The position numbers were made by a program, and so were the translations under genes. DNA of 64,000 bases from Candidatus Rubrivivax defluviihabitans (GTDB taxonomy: Bacteria; Pseudomonadota; Gammaproteobacteria; Burkholderiales; Burkholderiaceae_C), in contig JADJMW010000022.1 in assembly GCA_016709385.1 (NCBI GenBank), positions 372,001-436,000 of the forward strand. The letters are read 5' to 3'. Each line of letters starts with the position of its first letter. Position 1 is the stretch's first letter. The notes beneath the pieces are model-generated. The model was not told where the DNA came from and did no database searches. It saw nothing but the letters and a program-made list of their open reading frames with translations. Shown here in pieces: positions 43,372 to 51,696 of this stretch.

Positions 43372-44370
43372 TCAGGGCTGCGGGACCGGTTCGCCTCGAT
43401 CGGCCAGCCGGACCGCGTTCGCTGGCCCGGCCGAGCGCGCCATCTCGACGGCCGCCTGCCGCAACGTGTCGCGCAGCCAGCGTTGCGCCGCGTCGCGATC
43501 GTGGCGCCGATGCCACAGCAGCGCCACGTCGATGCCGGGCATCTCGAACGGCAGCGTGCGGCAGGTGAGCTCGTCCGCGAAACCGGTGGCCGGCACGAAA
43601 CTGCGCGGCAGCACCGTCAGCAGGTCGGACTGACGCACGACGCAGCCCGCGCTGTGGAACTGGTTGACGGTGATCATGACCTGGCGCTTTCGGCCCAGGC
43701 GCTGCAGCGCGTCGTCGACGAAGCCGCGCGGCCGCCCGGCGAAGCTGACCCGCAGGTGCTTGGCCGCGCAGAACGCATCCAGCGTCAGCGTGGGATGTGC
43801 GGCCAAGGGGTGGTCATGGCGCATCACGCACACGTATCCACAGCTCCACAGCTGCTCGAGTTGCATCGAACCACCATCGCCCTCGGCGGCGATGGCCCCG
43901 GGCAGTTCGGGAAAGAAGCCGAGCGCCAGGTCGGCCTTGCCCTGCTCGAGCAGCAGCCGCGGGTCGCGCGACGCCAAGGGGACGAAGCGCAACTCGATCT
44001 TTGCCTGTCCGGCGTCCAGCGCGCGCACGAGCGGCGGCACGATGACGGCGGCGGTGGCATCGGCCATGGCCAGGGTGAAGCCGTGCGCGTCGCGCCGGGG
44101 GTCGAAGTCCTGCGGTTCGAAGACCTCGCGCAAACTGTCGAGCGCAGCGCGTACGCTGGGCCACAGGGCCTGGGCCTGCCGCGTCGGCGTGACGCCGGTC
44201 GGCGTGGGGGTGAACAAGTCCTGTTCCGTGGCCTCGCGCAGCCGGCGCAGCGCGTTGCTCACCGCCGGCTGCGTCATGGCCAGGCGCTCCGCGGCGCGCG
44301 TCACGCTGCGCTCGGTCATCACGACGTCGAAGATGCGCAGCAGGTTGAGGTCGAGGGTGCGGAAGTTCAT
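43372..44370 (-). CDS. LysR family transcriptional regulator
   Basis: A 332-residue LysR protein. MNFRTLDLNLLRIFDVVMTE and the helix-turn-helix RAAERLAMTQPAVSNALRRL are typical. The effector domain resembles the NodD/SyrM/LinR group, whose ligands are often aromatic. The gene overlaps nothing; the next divergent gene at 44515 encodes an 81-residue protein and may be a target. Confidence 0.93.
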   Translation of the reverse strand: MNFRTLDLNLLRIFDVVMTERSVTRAAERLAMTQPAVSNALRRLREATEQDLFTPTPTGVTPTRQAQALWPSVRAALDSLREVFEPQDFDPRRDAHGFTLAMADATAAVIVPPLVRALDAGQAKIELRFVPLASRDPRLLLEQGKADLALGFFPELPGAIAAEGDGGSMQLEQLWSCGYVCVMRHDHPLAAHPTLTLDAFCAAKHLRVSFAGRPRGFVDDALQRLGRKRQVMITVNQFHSAGCVVRQSDLLTVLPRSFVPATGFADELTCRTLPFEMPGIDVALLWHRRHDRDAAQRWLRDTLRQAAVEMARSAGPANAVRLADRGEPVPQP

Positions 44371-44514
44371 CGGCGGGGTGGGGCGCTTCCGCCCGGTGGG
44401 TCATTCGCGGCCGGAATGACCGGATTTCGAATCTGAATTGGCGAATTGTAGGTATAAACCCTAATCTACGTTTCGACGGGACCATCGGTCCCGACCGCAA
44501 CGAAGAGGTTTCTC

Positions 44515-44760
44515 ATGTCCGTGCAATCGATCAAGGTTCATTTCCCGTCATCGCTGCCCCAGCCACGAGGCGCCGACTGGGCACAAGATCTGTCGAACTG
44601 GCTGGCCCACGCCGGCCGGGTGGTCTGGAGCTCGATCGAGGCGTCCGGTCGGGCGCGCGCCCGCAGCGAACTGCAGCGGCTGGCGCGGCTGCATGCGGAC
44701 CGCCCTGAATTCGCGCAGGCGCTAAACAACGCCATTCAGGCCGACCGTCCGCGCGCCTGA
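44515..44760 (+). CDS. Small hypothetical protein, 81 aa
   Basis: An 81-residue soluble protein with an aliphatic-aromatic helix in the middle (DLSNWLAHAGRVVW) and a C-terminal helical pair (RARSELQRLARLHADRPEF). The layout recalls DUF1127-type small proteins, but the arginine motif is not clear. AAGAGG precedes the ATG. Divergent from LysR across 144 bases. Confidence 0.65.
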   Translation: MSVQSIKVHFPSSLPQPRGADWAQDLSNWLAHAGRVVWSSIEASGRARARSELQRLARLHADRPEFAQALNNAIQADRPRA

Positions 44761-44807
44761 CCCGCGAGTTCGCTTCAAGGGCGGGCTCACCTGCGCGCCG
44801 CCTTCGA

Positions 44808-46262
44808 TCAGTCGTGCTTGATGGCCACCGTCTTCAGCGACGAGAAGCCATACAGCGCCTCGAAACCCTTTTCGCGGCCATGGCCGGAGTGCTTGACGCC
44901 GCCGAAGGGCAGTTCGATGCCGCCGCCGGCGCCGTAGTTGTTGACGAAGACCTGGCCGCATTGCAGCCGGCGCGCCAGGCGCAGCGCGCGGCTGCCGTCG
45001 CGCGTCCACACGCCGGCCACCAGGCCATAGGGCGTGCCGTTGGCGATGGCCAGCGCCTCGGCTTCGTCGTCGAAGGGGATCAGCGCCTGCACCGGACCGA
45101 AGATTTCCTCCTGCGCCAGGCGGTGCGCGGGGTTCACGTCGGCCACGAGCGTGGGCCGCACCCAGCAGCCGCCGGACGGCAGCCCGGGCGGCAGGGGCGC
45201 CTGCGCTGCGATGTGCAGGCCGCTGTCGCGCACCAGCGCCAGGTAGCCCTCGACGATCTCCTGCTGCCGGCTTGAAATGACCGGGCCCACGTCCGGGTCG
45301 TCCAGCGCCGGCCCCACGCGCAGTGCGCGGTAGCGCTCGGCCATGCGCTGCACCACGGTGTCGAATACCGGCCGTTGCACGAGGATGCGCGACGCCGCCG
45401 AGCAGGTCTGCCCGGCATTCTGGATGCCGGCATTGACCAGGAACGGCAGTGCGGCTTCGAGGTCGGCGTCGGCGAAGACCAGCTGCGGGCTCTTGCCGCC
45501 GAGTTCCAGCGTCACCGGCACCGCGTTCTTTGCCGCCGCGGCCTGGATCAGCGCGCCCACGGCCACCGAGCCGGTGAACGAGACGTGGCGCACGCCGGGG
45601 TGGGCCGACAGCGCCGCGCCGGCCTCTTCGCCCAGGCCGGGCACCACGTTCAGCGCGCCAGCCGGCAGTCCCGCCGCTTGCGCGATGCGCGCGAAGGCCA
45701 GCGCGGTGAGGCAGGCTTCCTCGGCGGGTTTGAGCACGCAGGCATTGCCCATCGCCAGCGCCGCGCCGACGCTGCGGCCGATGATCTGCATCGGGTAGTT
45801 CCAGGGCACGATGTGCGCCGTGACGCCGTGCGGCTCGCGGAGCGTGAAGGCGGTGTAGCCGTTGGCGAAGGGAATCGTCTCGCCGTGCACCTTGTCGGCC
45901 GCGCCGCCGTAGAACTCCAGGTAGCGCGCCAGCGCCACGGCGTCGGCGCGGCCCTGCTTTAGCGGCTTGCCGACATCCAGTGCCTCCAGCCGCGCCAGTT
46001 CGTCGGCCTGCGCCAGCACGAGCCCGCTCATCTTCAACAGCAGACGGCCGCGCTCGGCGGCGGTGAGCGCGCCCCAGTCGCCTTGCAGTGCCGCCTGGGC
46101 GGCGGCCACGGCGGCGTCGACATCGGCCGCCTGGCCGCGTGCGATCTGCGCCAGCGACGAGCCGTCGGACGGGTTGGTCAGCGGCAGCGTGCCACCACCC
46201 GCCGCGCCCTGCCAGCGGCCGGCAATGAACAGAGCGGTGGTGTCGAACGGGATCGCGCTCAT
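44808..46262 (-). CDS. Aldehyde dehydrogenase family protein
   Basis: A 484-residue NAD(P)-dependent aldehyde dehydrogenase. LFIAGRWQGAA at the start, IVPWNYPMQI, the oxyanion and cofactor segment SFTGSVAVG, general base VTLELGGKSPQ (Glu) and catalytic Cys in NAGQTCSAASR, then EEIFGPVQALIPF. The closest style is betaine/aminoaldehyde or gamma-aminobutyraldehyde dehydrogenase, but the substrate cannot be fixed. Alone on its strand between the small gene and the esterase. Confidence 0.95.
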   Translation of the reverse strand: MSAIPFDTTALFIAGRWQGAAGGGTLPLTNPSDGSSLAQIARGQAADVDAAVAAAQAALQGDWGALTAAERGRLLLKMSGLVLAQADELARLEALDVGKPLKQGRADAVALARYLEFYGGAADKVHGETIPFANGYTAFTLREPHGVTAHIVPWNYPMQIIGRSVGAALAMGNACVLKPAEEACLTALAFARIAQAAGLPAGALNVVPGLGEEAGAALSAHPGVRHVSFTGSVAVGALIQAAAAKNAVPVTLELGGKSPQLVFADADLEAALPFLVNAGIQNAGQTCSAASRILVQRPVFDTVVQRMAERYRALRVGPALDDPDVGPVISSRQQEIVEGYLALVRDSGLHIAAQAPLPPGLPSGGCWVRPTLVADVNPAHRLAQEEIFGPVQALIPFDDEAEALAIANGTPYGLVAGVWTRDGSRALRLARRLQCGQVFVNNYGAGGGIELPFGGVKHSGHGREKGFEALYGFSSLKTVAIKHD

Positions 46263-46400
46263 CGTCGGGCACCTACGGCAGCCAGGACTCGACAGATGAT
46301 AGTGGGCACAAGAACACGGCCGCGCAGCCGCGGCATGCGCCAAAGCAATCGCCGGGCCGCGCCGCGGCCGTACAGTCGCCGCGCAAGGGAGGCCAGGCCG

Positions 46401-47381
46401 GTGGACGGCGACGAACCGCGCATCCGCGTCATCGAAGGACGGGGCAGCTGGCGCAGCCGGGCGCTGATCGCGCTGCTGCGTCTCGCGTCGCGCGGGCCGC
46501 TGCCACTCGACGCCGATCTCGCGGCGCTGCGTCGCCGCTACGAGACGATGGACGCGCGGCATTTCCCGCTGGACCCGGCGGTGCGCAGGGAGCCTGTGCG
46601 CTGCAACGGTGTGGCGGCGGAGTGGATCAGCGTGCCCGAGAGCCGTCCCGGCCGCACGCTGCTGTACCTGCACGGCGGTTCGTTCGCCTTCCGCTTCCCC
46701 AACACCCACGCGGCGTTTGCGGCGCGGCTGTGCCGCCGGCTCGGCACCCGGGCGCTGATCCCGGACTACCGGCTGGCGCCCGAACACCCGTTCCCGGCCG
46801 CGCCCGACGACTGCCATGCCACCTGGCGCTGGTTGCTGGCCAACGGTTGCGATCCGGCCGACAGCGTGTTTGCCGGTGACTCGGCCGGCGGCAACCTGGC
46901 GCTCGTCACCCTGCACCGCGCGTGCCGGGCCGGCGAACCGCTGCCGGCCTGCGCGGTGCTGCTGTCGCCGGCCGTGGACTGCACGATGACGAGCCCCAGC
47001 ATGGTGGAAAACGAGGACCGCGATCCGCTGTTCCAGTTGCGCAACCTGCTGGTATTCCGGCGCCACTACGTGGCGTCGCCCAGCCTGTATACGAACCCCG
47101 ACGTATCGCCGCTGTTCGCCGACTTCCACGGCTTCCCGCCGCTGTTCCTGCAGGCCGGCCTGGCCGAGATGCTGCGCGACGAGGCCTTGCGCACGGCGCA
47201 GAAGGCGCATGCCGCGGGTGTGGACGTGGAGCTGGAACTCTGGCCGGGCACGGTGCATGCGTTCCAGATCGCCTCCTTCCTGCCCGAGGCCGGGCTGGCG
47301 GTGGACGAGATCGTGCGCTTCGTGCTGGCACGCACGCGCTGGGAATCGCCGGCCGGTGCCGGCGCTCCACCGCGGCCCTGA
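46401..47381 (+). CDS. Alpha/beta hydrolase, hormone-sensitive-lipase family
   Basis: A 326-residue esterase. The oxyanion motif LYLHGGSFAF, nucleophile elbow FAGDSAGGNLAL (Ser) and acid-base part LFLQAGLAEMLRDEA plus GTVHAFQI (His) are complete. GTG at 46401 is preceded by GGGAGG. The family hydrolyses short-chain esters or lactones. It is followed by two ABC permease genes after 16 bases and may be in the same transcript. Confidence 0.92.
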   Translation: MDGDEPRIRVIEGRGSWRSRALIALLRLASRGPLPLDADLAALRRRYETMDARHFPLDPAVRREPVRCNGVAAEWISVPESRPGRTLLYLHGGSFAFRFPNTHAAFAARLCRRLGTRALIPDYRLAPEHPFPAAPDDCHATWRWLLANGCDPADSVFAGDSAGGNLALVTLHRACRAGEPLPACAVLLSPAVDCTMTSPSMVENEDRDPLFQLRNLLVFRRHYVASPSLYTNPDVSPLFADFHGFPPLFLQAGLAEMLRDEALRTAQKAHAAGVDVELELWPGTVHAFQIASFLPEAGLAVDEIVRFVLARTRWESPAGAGAPPRP

Positions 47382-47397
47382 GGCATCATCGGCGCCG

Positions 47398-48369
47398 ATG
47401 CCGGTCTTCCTGCTCAAGCGCTTCGCCAGCTTCCTGGCCACGCTCGCCGCGGCGTCGGTGGTGGTCTTCGTGGTGCTGGAACTGCTGCCCGGCAACGCGG
47501 CCGAGCTCATCCTGGGCGACACCGCCACGCCGGAATCGCTGGCCGCGCTGGAGGCCCGGCTCGGCCTGGACCGGCCGCCGCTGGAACGTTATGCCGACTG
47601 GGTGGGCGGCCTGCTGCGCGGCGAAACGGGCTCGAGCACCAGCTACGACACGCCCACCGCGGAGTTGATCGCCGAGCGGCTGCAGGTGACGCTGCCGCTG
47701 GCGCTGCTGGCCATGGGCCTGACCGTGGTGCTGGCGCTGGCGCTGGGCCTGTATGCCGCGTCGCACCACAACAAGCTGGGCGACGTGGGCGTGATGGCGG
47801 CCAGCCAGCTGGGCATCGCCATCCCCAACTTCTGGTTCGCCATCCTGCTCATCCTGCTCTTCGCCGTGCACCTGCAATGGGTCAGCGCCGGCGGCTTTCC
47901 GGGCTGGGTCGACGAGGACAGCGGCGCCGTCACCGCGACGAGCCTCTTCGAGGCGCTGAAGGCGCTGGTGCTGCCGGCGATTGCGCTGGCGCTGGTACAG
48001 GCGGCGATCCTGGCCCGCGTCACGCGGTCGGCCGTGCTCGAGGTGATGCGCGAGGACTTCGTGCGCACCGCACGCGCCAAGGGCCTGACACGCCGCCAGG
48101 CCTTGTGGCGGCACGTGCTGCGCAACGCCATGATCCCGGTGCTGACGGTGGCCGGGCTGCAATTCGCCAACCTGATCACCGGCACCATCGTGGTGGAGAA
48201 CGTCTTCGTGCTGCCGGGCGTGGGGCGGCTGGTGTTCCAGGCCATCAGCAACCGCGACCTGGTGGTGGTGCGCGACGTGGTCATGCTGCTGGCCGGCGTG
48301 GTGGTGGTGGTGAATTTCGTCGTCGACCTGCTGTACGCGTGGGTCGACCCGCGGCTGCGCGTGGCCTGA
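47398..48369 (+). CDS. Dipeptide-type ABC transporter permease (DppB-like)
   Basis: A 323-residue DppB/OppB-type permease with six membrane helices: FLLKRFASFLATLAAASVVV first, then TPTAELIAERLQVTLPLALL and the EAA loop region REDFVRTARAKGLTRRQALW. It works with the DppC-like gene that follows after 10 bases. No ATP-binding or substrate-binding protein gene lies next to the pair. Confidence 0.92.
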   Translation: MPVFLLKRFASFLATLAAASVVVFVVLELLPGNAAELILGDTATPESLAALEARLGLDRPPLERYADWVGGLLRGETGSSTSYDTPTAELIAERLQVTLPLALLAMGLTVVLALALGLYAASHHNKLGDVGVMAASQLGIAIPNFWFAILLILLFAVHLQWVSAGGFPGWVDEDSGAVTATSLFEALKALVLPAIALALVQAAILARVTRSAVLEVMREDFVRTARAKGLTRRQALWRHVLRNAMIPVLTVAGLQFANLITGTIVVENVFVLPGVGRLVFQAISNRDLVVVRDVVMLLAGVVVVVNFVVDLLYAWVDPRLRVA

Positions 48370-48379
48370 GGCGCCCTTC

Positions 48380-49216
48380 ATGTCGGGTTTCTGGCGGCGC
48401 GCGCTGCACCACCCCAGCTTTGCCGCCGGTGGCCTGCTCACGGCGCTGCTGGCGGCGGCGGCGCTGCTCTCGCTCGTCTGGTCGCCCTACCCGCCGGCCG
48501 AGATCGACATCCCGAACAAGCTGCAGGGGCCGAGCGCCGCGCACTGGCTGGGCACCGACAGCCTGGGGCGCGACATCGCCTCGCAACTGCTCGTCGGCGC
48601 GCAGAACAGCATCGTGGTCGGCGTCGTCGCGGTGGGCATCGGCCTGGGGCTCGGCGTGCTGCTGGGCTGCATCGCTTCGGCGCGACGCGGCTGGGTGGAA
48701 GAGCTGATCATGCGCGCCAGCGACTTCACCTTCGCCTTCCCGGCGCTGCTGAGCGCCATCATGCTCACCGCCATCTACGGCCCCGGGCTGGTGATGAGCA
48801 TCGTCGCCATCGGCATCTTCAACATCCCCGTCTTCGCGCGCATCACGCGCGGCGCGGCCAATGCGGTATGGGCGCGCGACTACGTGACGGCGGCGCGCGC
48901 GGCCGGCAAGGGGCCGCTGGCGATCACGCTGGACCACGTGCTGCCGAACATCGCCAACCAGCTGATCGTGCAGGCCACGATCTCGTTCGCCACCGCCATC
49001 CTGGCCGAGGCGGCGCTGAGCTACCTGGGCCTGGGCACGCAGCCGCCGCAGCCGAGCTGGGGCCGCATGCTCAACGAGGCGCAGACGCAGATGTTCCAGG
49101 CGCCGCTGCTGGCGGTGTACCCGGGTGTGGCCATCATGCTGAGCGTGCTGGGCCTGAACCTCGTGGGCGACGGGCTGCGCGACCTGATGGACCCGAAGCT
49201 GGCGCGGCGGCGATAG
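48380..49216 (+). CDS. Dipeptide-type ABC transporter permease (DppC-like)
   Basis: A 278-residue permease. HWLGTDSLGRDIASQLLVGA is the DppC signature before the second helix; the EAA loop reads RDYVTAARAAGKGPLAI and is followed by LSYLGLGTQPPQPSWGRML. It forms the second half of the transmembrane channel with the previous gene. The ATPases (DppD/F) and binding protein must be encoded elsewhere. Confidence 0.93.
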   Translation: MSGFWRRALHHPSFAAGGLLTALLAAAALLSLVWSPYPPAEIDIPNKLQGPSAAHWLGTDSLGRDIASQLLVGAQNSIVVGVVAVGIGLGLGVLLGCIASARRGWVEELIMRASDFTFAFPALLSAIMLTAIYGPGLVMSIVAIGIFNIPVFARITRGAANAVWARDYVTAARAAGKGPLAITLDHVLPNIANQLIVQATISFATAILAEAALSYLGLGTQPPQPSWGRMLNEAQTQMFQAPLLAVYPGVAIMLSVLGLNLVGDGLRDLMDPKLARRR

Positions 49217-49243
49217 CAGCGGCAGCGCAGGCGGCGGAAGACT

Positions 49244-50101
49244 TCAGCCCGGCTGTACCCGCGCCTGCGCCGCCAGCGCGGCGCCCACTTCCTTGCGGTA
49301 GCGGTTCAGTTCCTGCACGCTGGCGAAACTGCGCTCCATGAGCAGGCTCATGTTGTGCAGGATGCGTTCGACGACCTTGTTCTCCCACACGCTGTCGAAC
49401 TGGATCTGCTTGTCGAGCCACGCTTCCAGCCATTCCGGATTCGGCAGCCGGCTCTGGATGGTGTCGCGCGGGAACAGCTGCACGTTGACATGCAGGTTGG
49501 TCGGGTGCAGCGCCTGCGCCGTGCGGCGCGCGCTGGCCATCAGCACGCCGACCTTGGCGAAGGCGGCGCGCGCCTCGTCGCCGAACTTGGCCAGCGCGCG
49601 CTTCATGTAGCGCAGGTAGGCGCCGCCGTGGCGGGCCTCGTCGCGCGCCAGGGTTTCGTAGATCGCCTTGATGACGGGCTCGGTGTGCCATTCGGCGGCG
49701 CGCCGGTACCAGTGGTTCAACCGGATCTCGCCGCAGAAGTGCAGCATCAGTGTCTCCAGCGCCGGCGCGGGGTCGAATTCGAAGCGCACGGCGTGCAGTT
49801 CCTCTTCGGTGGGCACCAGGTCGGGCCGGAAGCGGCGCAGGTATTCCATCAGCACCAGGCTGTGCTTCTGCTCCTCGAAGAACCACACGCTCATGAAGGC
49901 GCTGAAGTCGCTGTCCTCGCGGTTGTCGCGCAGGAACATCTCCGTGGCCGGCAACGCCGCCCACTCGGTGATGGCATTCATCTTGATGGTCTGCGCCTGC
50001 TCCTCGCTGAGCTGGTCGGGCTGGAAACGGGCCCACGGAATGTCCGTGTCCATATTCCAGCGCACGGCTTCGAGTTGCTTGAACAGTTCGGGGTAGAGCA
50101 T
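49244..50101 (-). CDS. Ferritin-like diiron protein
   Basis: A 285-residue helical protein with diiron ligands: FFEEQKHSLVLMEYL (ExxH) and DEARHGGAYLRYM (ExxRH), plus upstream Glu in LPATEMFLRD. The spacing fits the ferritin-like/acyl-ACP-desaturase-like group of diiron oxidases annotated in Burkholderiales. It is cytoplasmic. It sits 28 bases downstream of the MerR gene on the same strand, so it may be co-regulated and could be an oxidase in the same lipid pathway (inference). Confidence 0.75.
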   Translation of the reverse strand: MLYPELFKQLEAVRWNMDTDIPWARFQPDQLSEEQAQTIKMNAITEWAALPATEMFLRDNREDSDFSAFMSVWFFEEQKHSLVLMEYLRRFRPDLVPTEEELHAVRFEFDPAPALETLMLHFCGEIRLNHWYRRAAEWHTEPVIKAIYETLARDEARHGGAYLRYMKRALAKFGDEARAAFAKVGVLMASARRTAQALHPTNLHVNVQLFPRDTIQSRLPNPEWLEAWLDKQIQFDSVWENKVVERILHNMSLLMERSFASVQELNRYRKEVGAALAAQARVQPG

Positions 50102-50129
50102 GGCGGTGGCCGCAAGTGGTCCAGCAATT

Positions 50130-51101
50130 CTAGGCAAGCGGGGGCGATGCTGCCGGCGGCCGCGAACCGGCCCTTTCGCGCCAGTGGCGCAGCGCGGCGG
50201 TCAGTTCCTGCAACGACCCCAGCGGCAGCACGCCCGGCACGGTGCGCCGCACCAGCACCGGCGCACTGCCGCCGGCCCACAGCTGCACCACGGTCGGCAG
50301 CTTGCCGCGCAGTTCGACCAGGCTGTCGACCACCTGGTTGGGGTTCAGGCACCCGGTGAAGCCCAGCACCACGATATCGGCGCGGTAGGCGCCCGCCGCC
50401 AGCACCATGTCCCACAGCGGCGTCTGCACGCCCAGGCTCACGCAGCGGCAGCCCTCCAGCGCCAGCAGGGCCTCGGCCATGAGCAGGCCCAGGCCGTGCG
50501 GCTCGCCCGGCAAAGTGCTCAACAGCACGCAGGGACCGCCCGCCGCGGCCGGCGCGGGGATGGCGGCGATGGCCTGGCGCAGCACCGCCTGCAAGGCCTC
50601 GGTACAGGCGTGTTCCTCGAAGACCTCCATCTGCCCGCGCAGCCAGGCCTCGCCCACGGCGGCGCCGAGCGGGCCGGCGATATCGAGCACGAAGCGCTCC
50701 ACGCCCAGGCGGGCGAGCGCATGCGCCAGCTCGGAGCGCAGGGCGGCGATGTCGTGCCCGCGAACGAGCGCCAGGCAGGTGCGCAGGTCGGTCGAAACCG
50801 TGCTCGGCGGGGTCGCGCGCAGCGGCAGGTCCAGCGTCTGCTCGGCGAGCTGCTGCAGCGCCGGCAGGGCCAGCGGCACGATGCGGCCGGGACGGTGGCC
50901 CACGTCGAGCAGCCGCTTCAAGACGCGCAGCTTCTCCACGTCGGCCAGCGAGTAGGAGCGCTCGCCGCTCGCGTCGCGTTGCGGCGCCGGAAAGCCATAG
51001 CGGCGCTCCCACACGCGCAGCGTGTCCTTGCTCAGGCCGGTGTCGCGTTCGACGGCGGCGATCGACAAGCTGAGGGTGTTGAGGCGCAAGCGCTGGTTCA
51101 T
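50130..51101 (-). CDS. MerR regulator with B12-binding light-sensor domain (CarH/LitR type)
   Basis: A 323-residue MerR protein. Residues 11-70 form the DNA-binding domain (LSIAAVERDTGLSKDTLRVW, ERRYGFP, RSYSLADVEKLR). Residues about 100-175 are the B12 cap: W153, then nine residues, then E163-H164 (AWLRGQMEVFEEH), the W-x9-EH signature of the CarH upper face. The Rossmann part has E200-x-H202-x-x-G (PGEPHGLGLL), the lower-axial His motif. In this family adenosylcobalamin holds a DNA-bound repressor tetramer, and light breaks it. The key residues are all present, so light sensing is likely. It is divergent from the fatty-acid-modification operon. Confidence 0.9.
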   Translation of the reverse strand: MNQRLRLNTLSLSIAAVERDTGLSKDTLRVWERRYGFPAPQRDASGERSYSLADVEKLRVLKRLLDVGHRPGRIVPLALPALQQLAEQTLDLPLRATPPSTVSTDLRTCLALVRGHDIAALRSELAHALARLGVERFVLDIAGPLGAAVGEAWLRGQMEVFEEHACTEALQAVLRQAIAAIPAPAAAGGPCVLLSTLPGEPHGLGLLMAEALLALEGCRCVSLGVQTPLWDMVLAAGAYRADIVVLGFTGCLNPNQVVDSLVELRGKLPTVVQLWAGGSAPVLVRRTVPGVLPLGSLQELTAALRHWRERAGSRPPAASPPLA

Positions 51102-51696
51102 ATTCGTGCCGTGGCAATCGCGGACCGGGACGGCATGGGCAGCGCCCATCGCAGCGGCAGGTCGATCATCGCTTCATCTGTCATAGACAACTCGCCGCCA
51201 TTCCCTGCGCATTGTGAAAATATAGGGCAATATTCGGACTTTGAACAAGACAGATCTTGTACATCTCGGCCACAACAACAAGACCTGGATACAACAAAGG
51301 GCTTTCGCCCACTCGCCTCGCGTTTGGATACCATCTGGTCGAATTGTGACTGATTAGTCTTTTCTGCGGGTACCAGCCTGCCTTGCCGCCCGAAACCGAC
51401 GCCATGAAAACGCCTGCCACCTTCACCCCCTTTGCAGTTCGATACGCATCCCTGCGCACGGCGCCGGAACTTCGCCGCGCGGCACCGGTCACAGCGGCAT
51501 CGGCATGGGTGTCGAAGGAGCCCTCCCAGACCATTTCCCTGTTGTGCAGCCGACCAGTCAAGCTGGCCGAAATCCCTGAGCGCTTCTCCTCCTCCTCCCT
51601 CCCTCCCTCGTTCGCTCCGGGGCGCTGCACGACAGTCTTTACTCCCAGGGGTGCCGCCCGTCACGGTACCCCTTCGTCGTTGCCGCGGGGGGCACG
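51102..51696. other. Long divergent regulatory region
   Basis: About 595 bases lie between the MerR-type gene and the FAD oxidoreductase gene. A frame at 51383-51700 on the plus strand has an ATG but codon use and content that do not look coding. The stretch 51180-51360 is visibly AT-richer and contains the MerR promoter and candidate operators. The rest is likely a long leader of the operon or holds further regulatory sites. Confidence 0.5.
51218..51260 (-). promoter_or_regulatory. MerR-type promoter with 19-base spacer and overlapping inverted repeat
   Basis: On the minus strand a TTGTTC box (plus 51243-51248) and a TATATT box (plus 51218-51223) are separated by 19 bases, the unusual spacing typical of MerR-controlled promoters. 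A perfect inverted repeat ACAAGA-4-TCTTGT (51245-51260) overlaps the -35 box. Reading direction leads to the MerR gene, so autoregulation is likely. A second imperfect hairpin GACT-4-AGTC is at 51348-51359. Confidence 0.6.
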
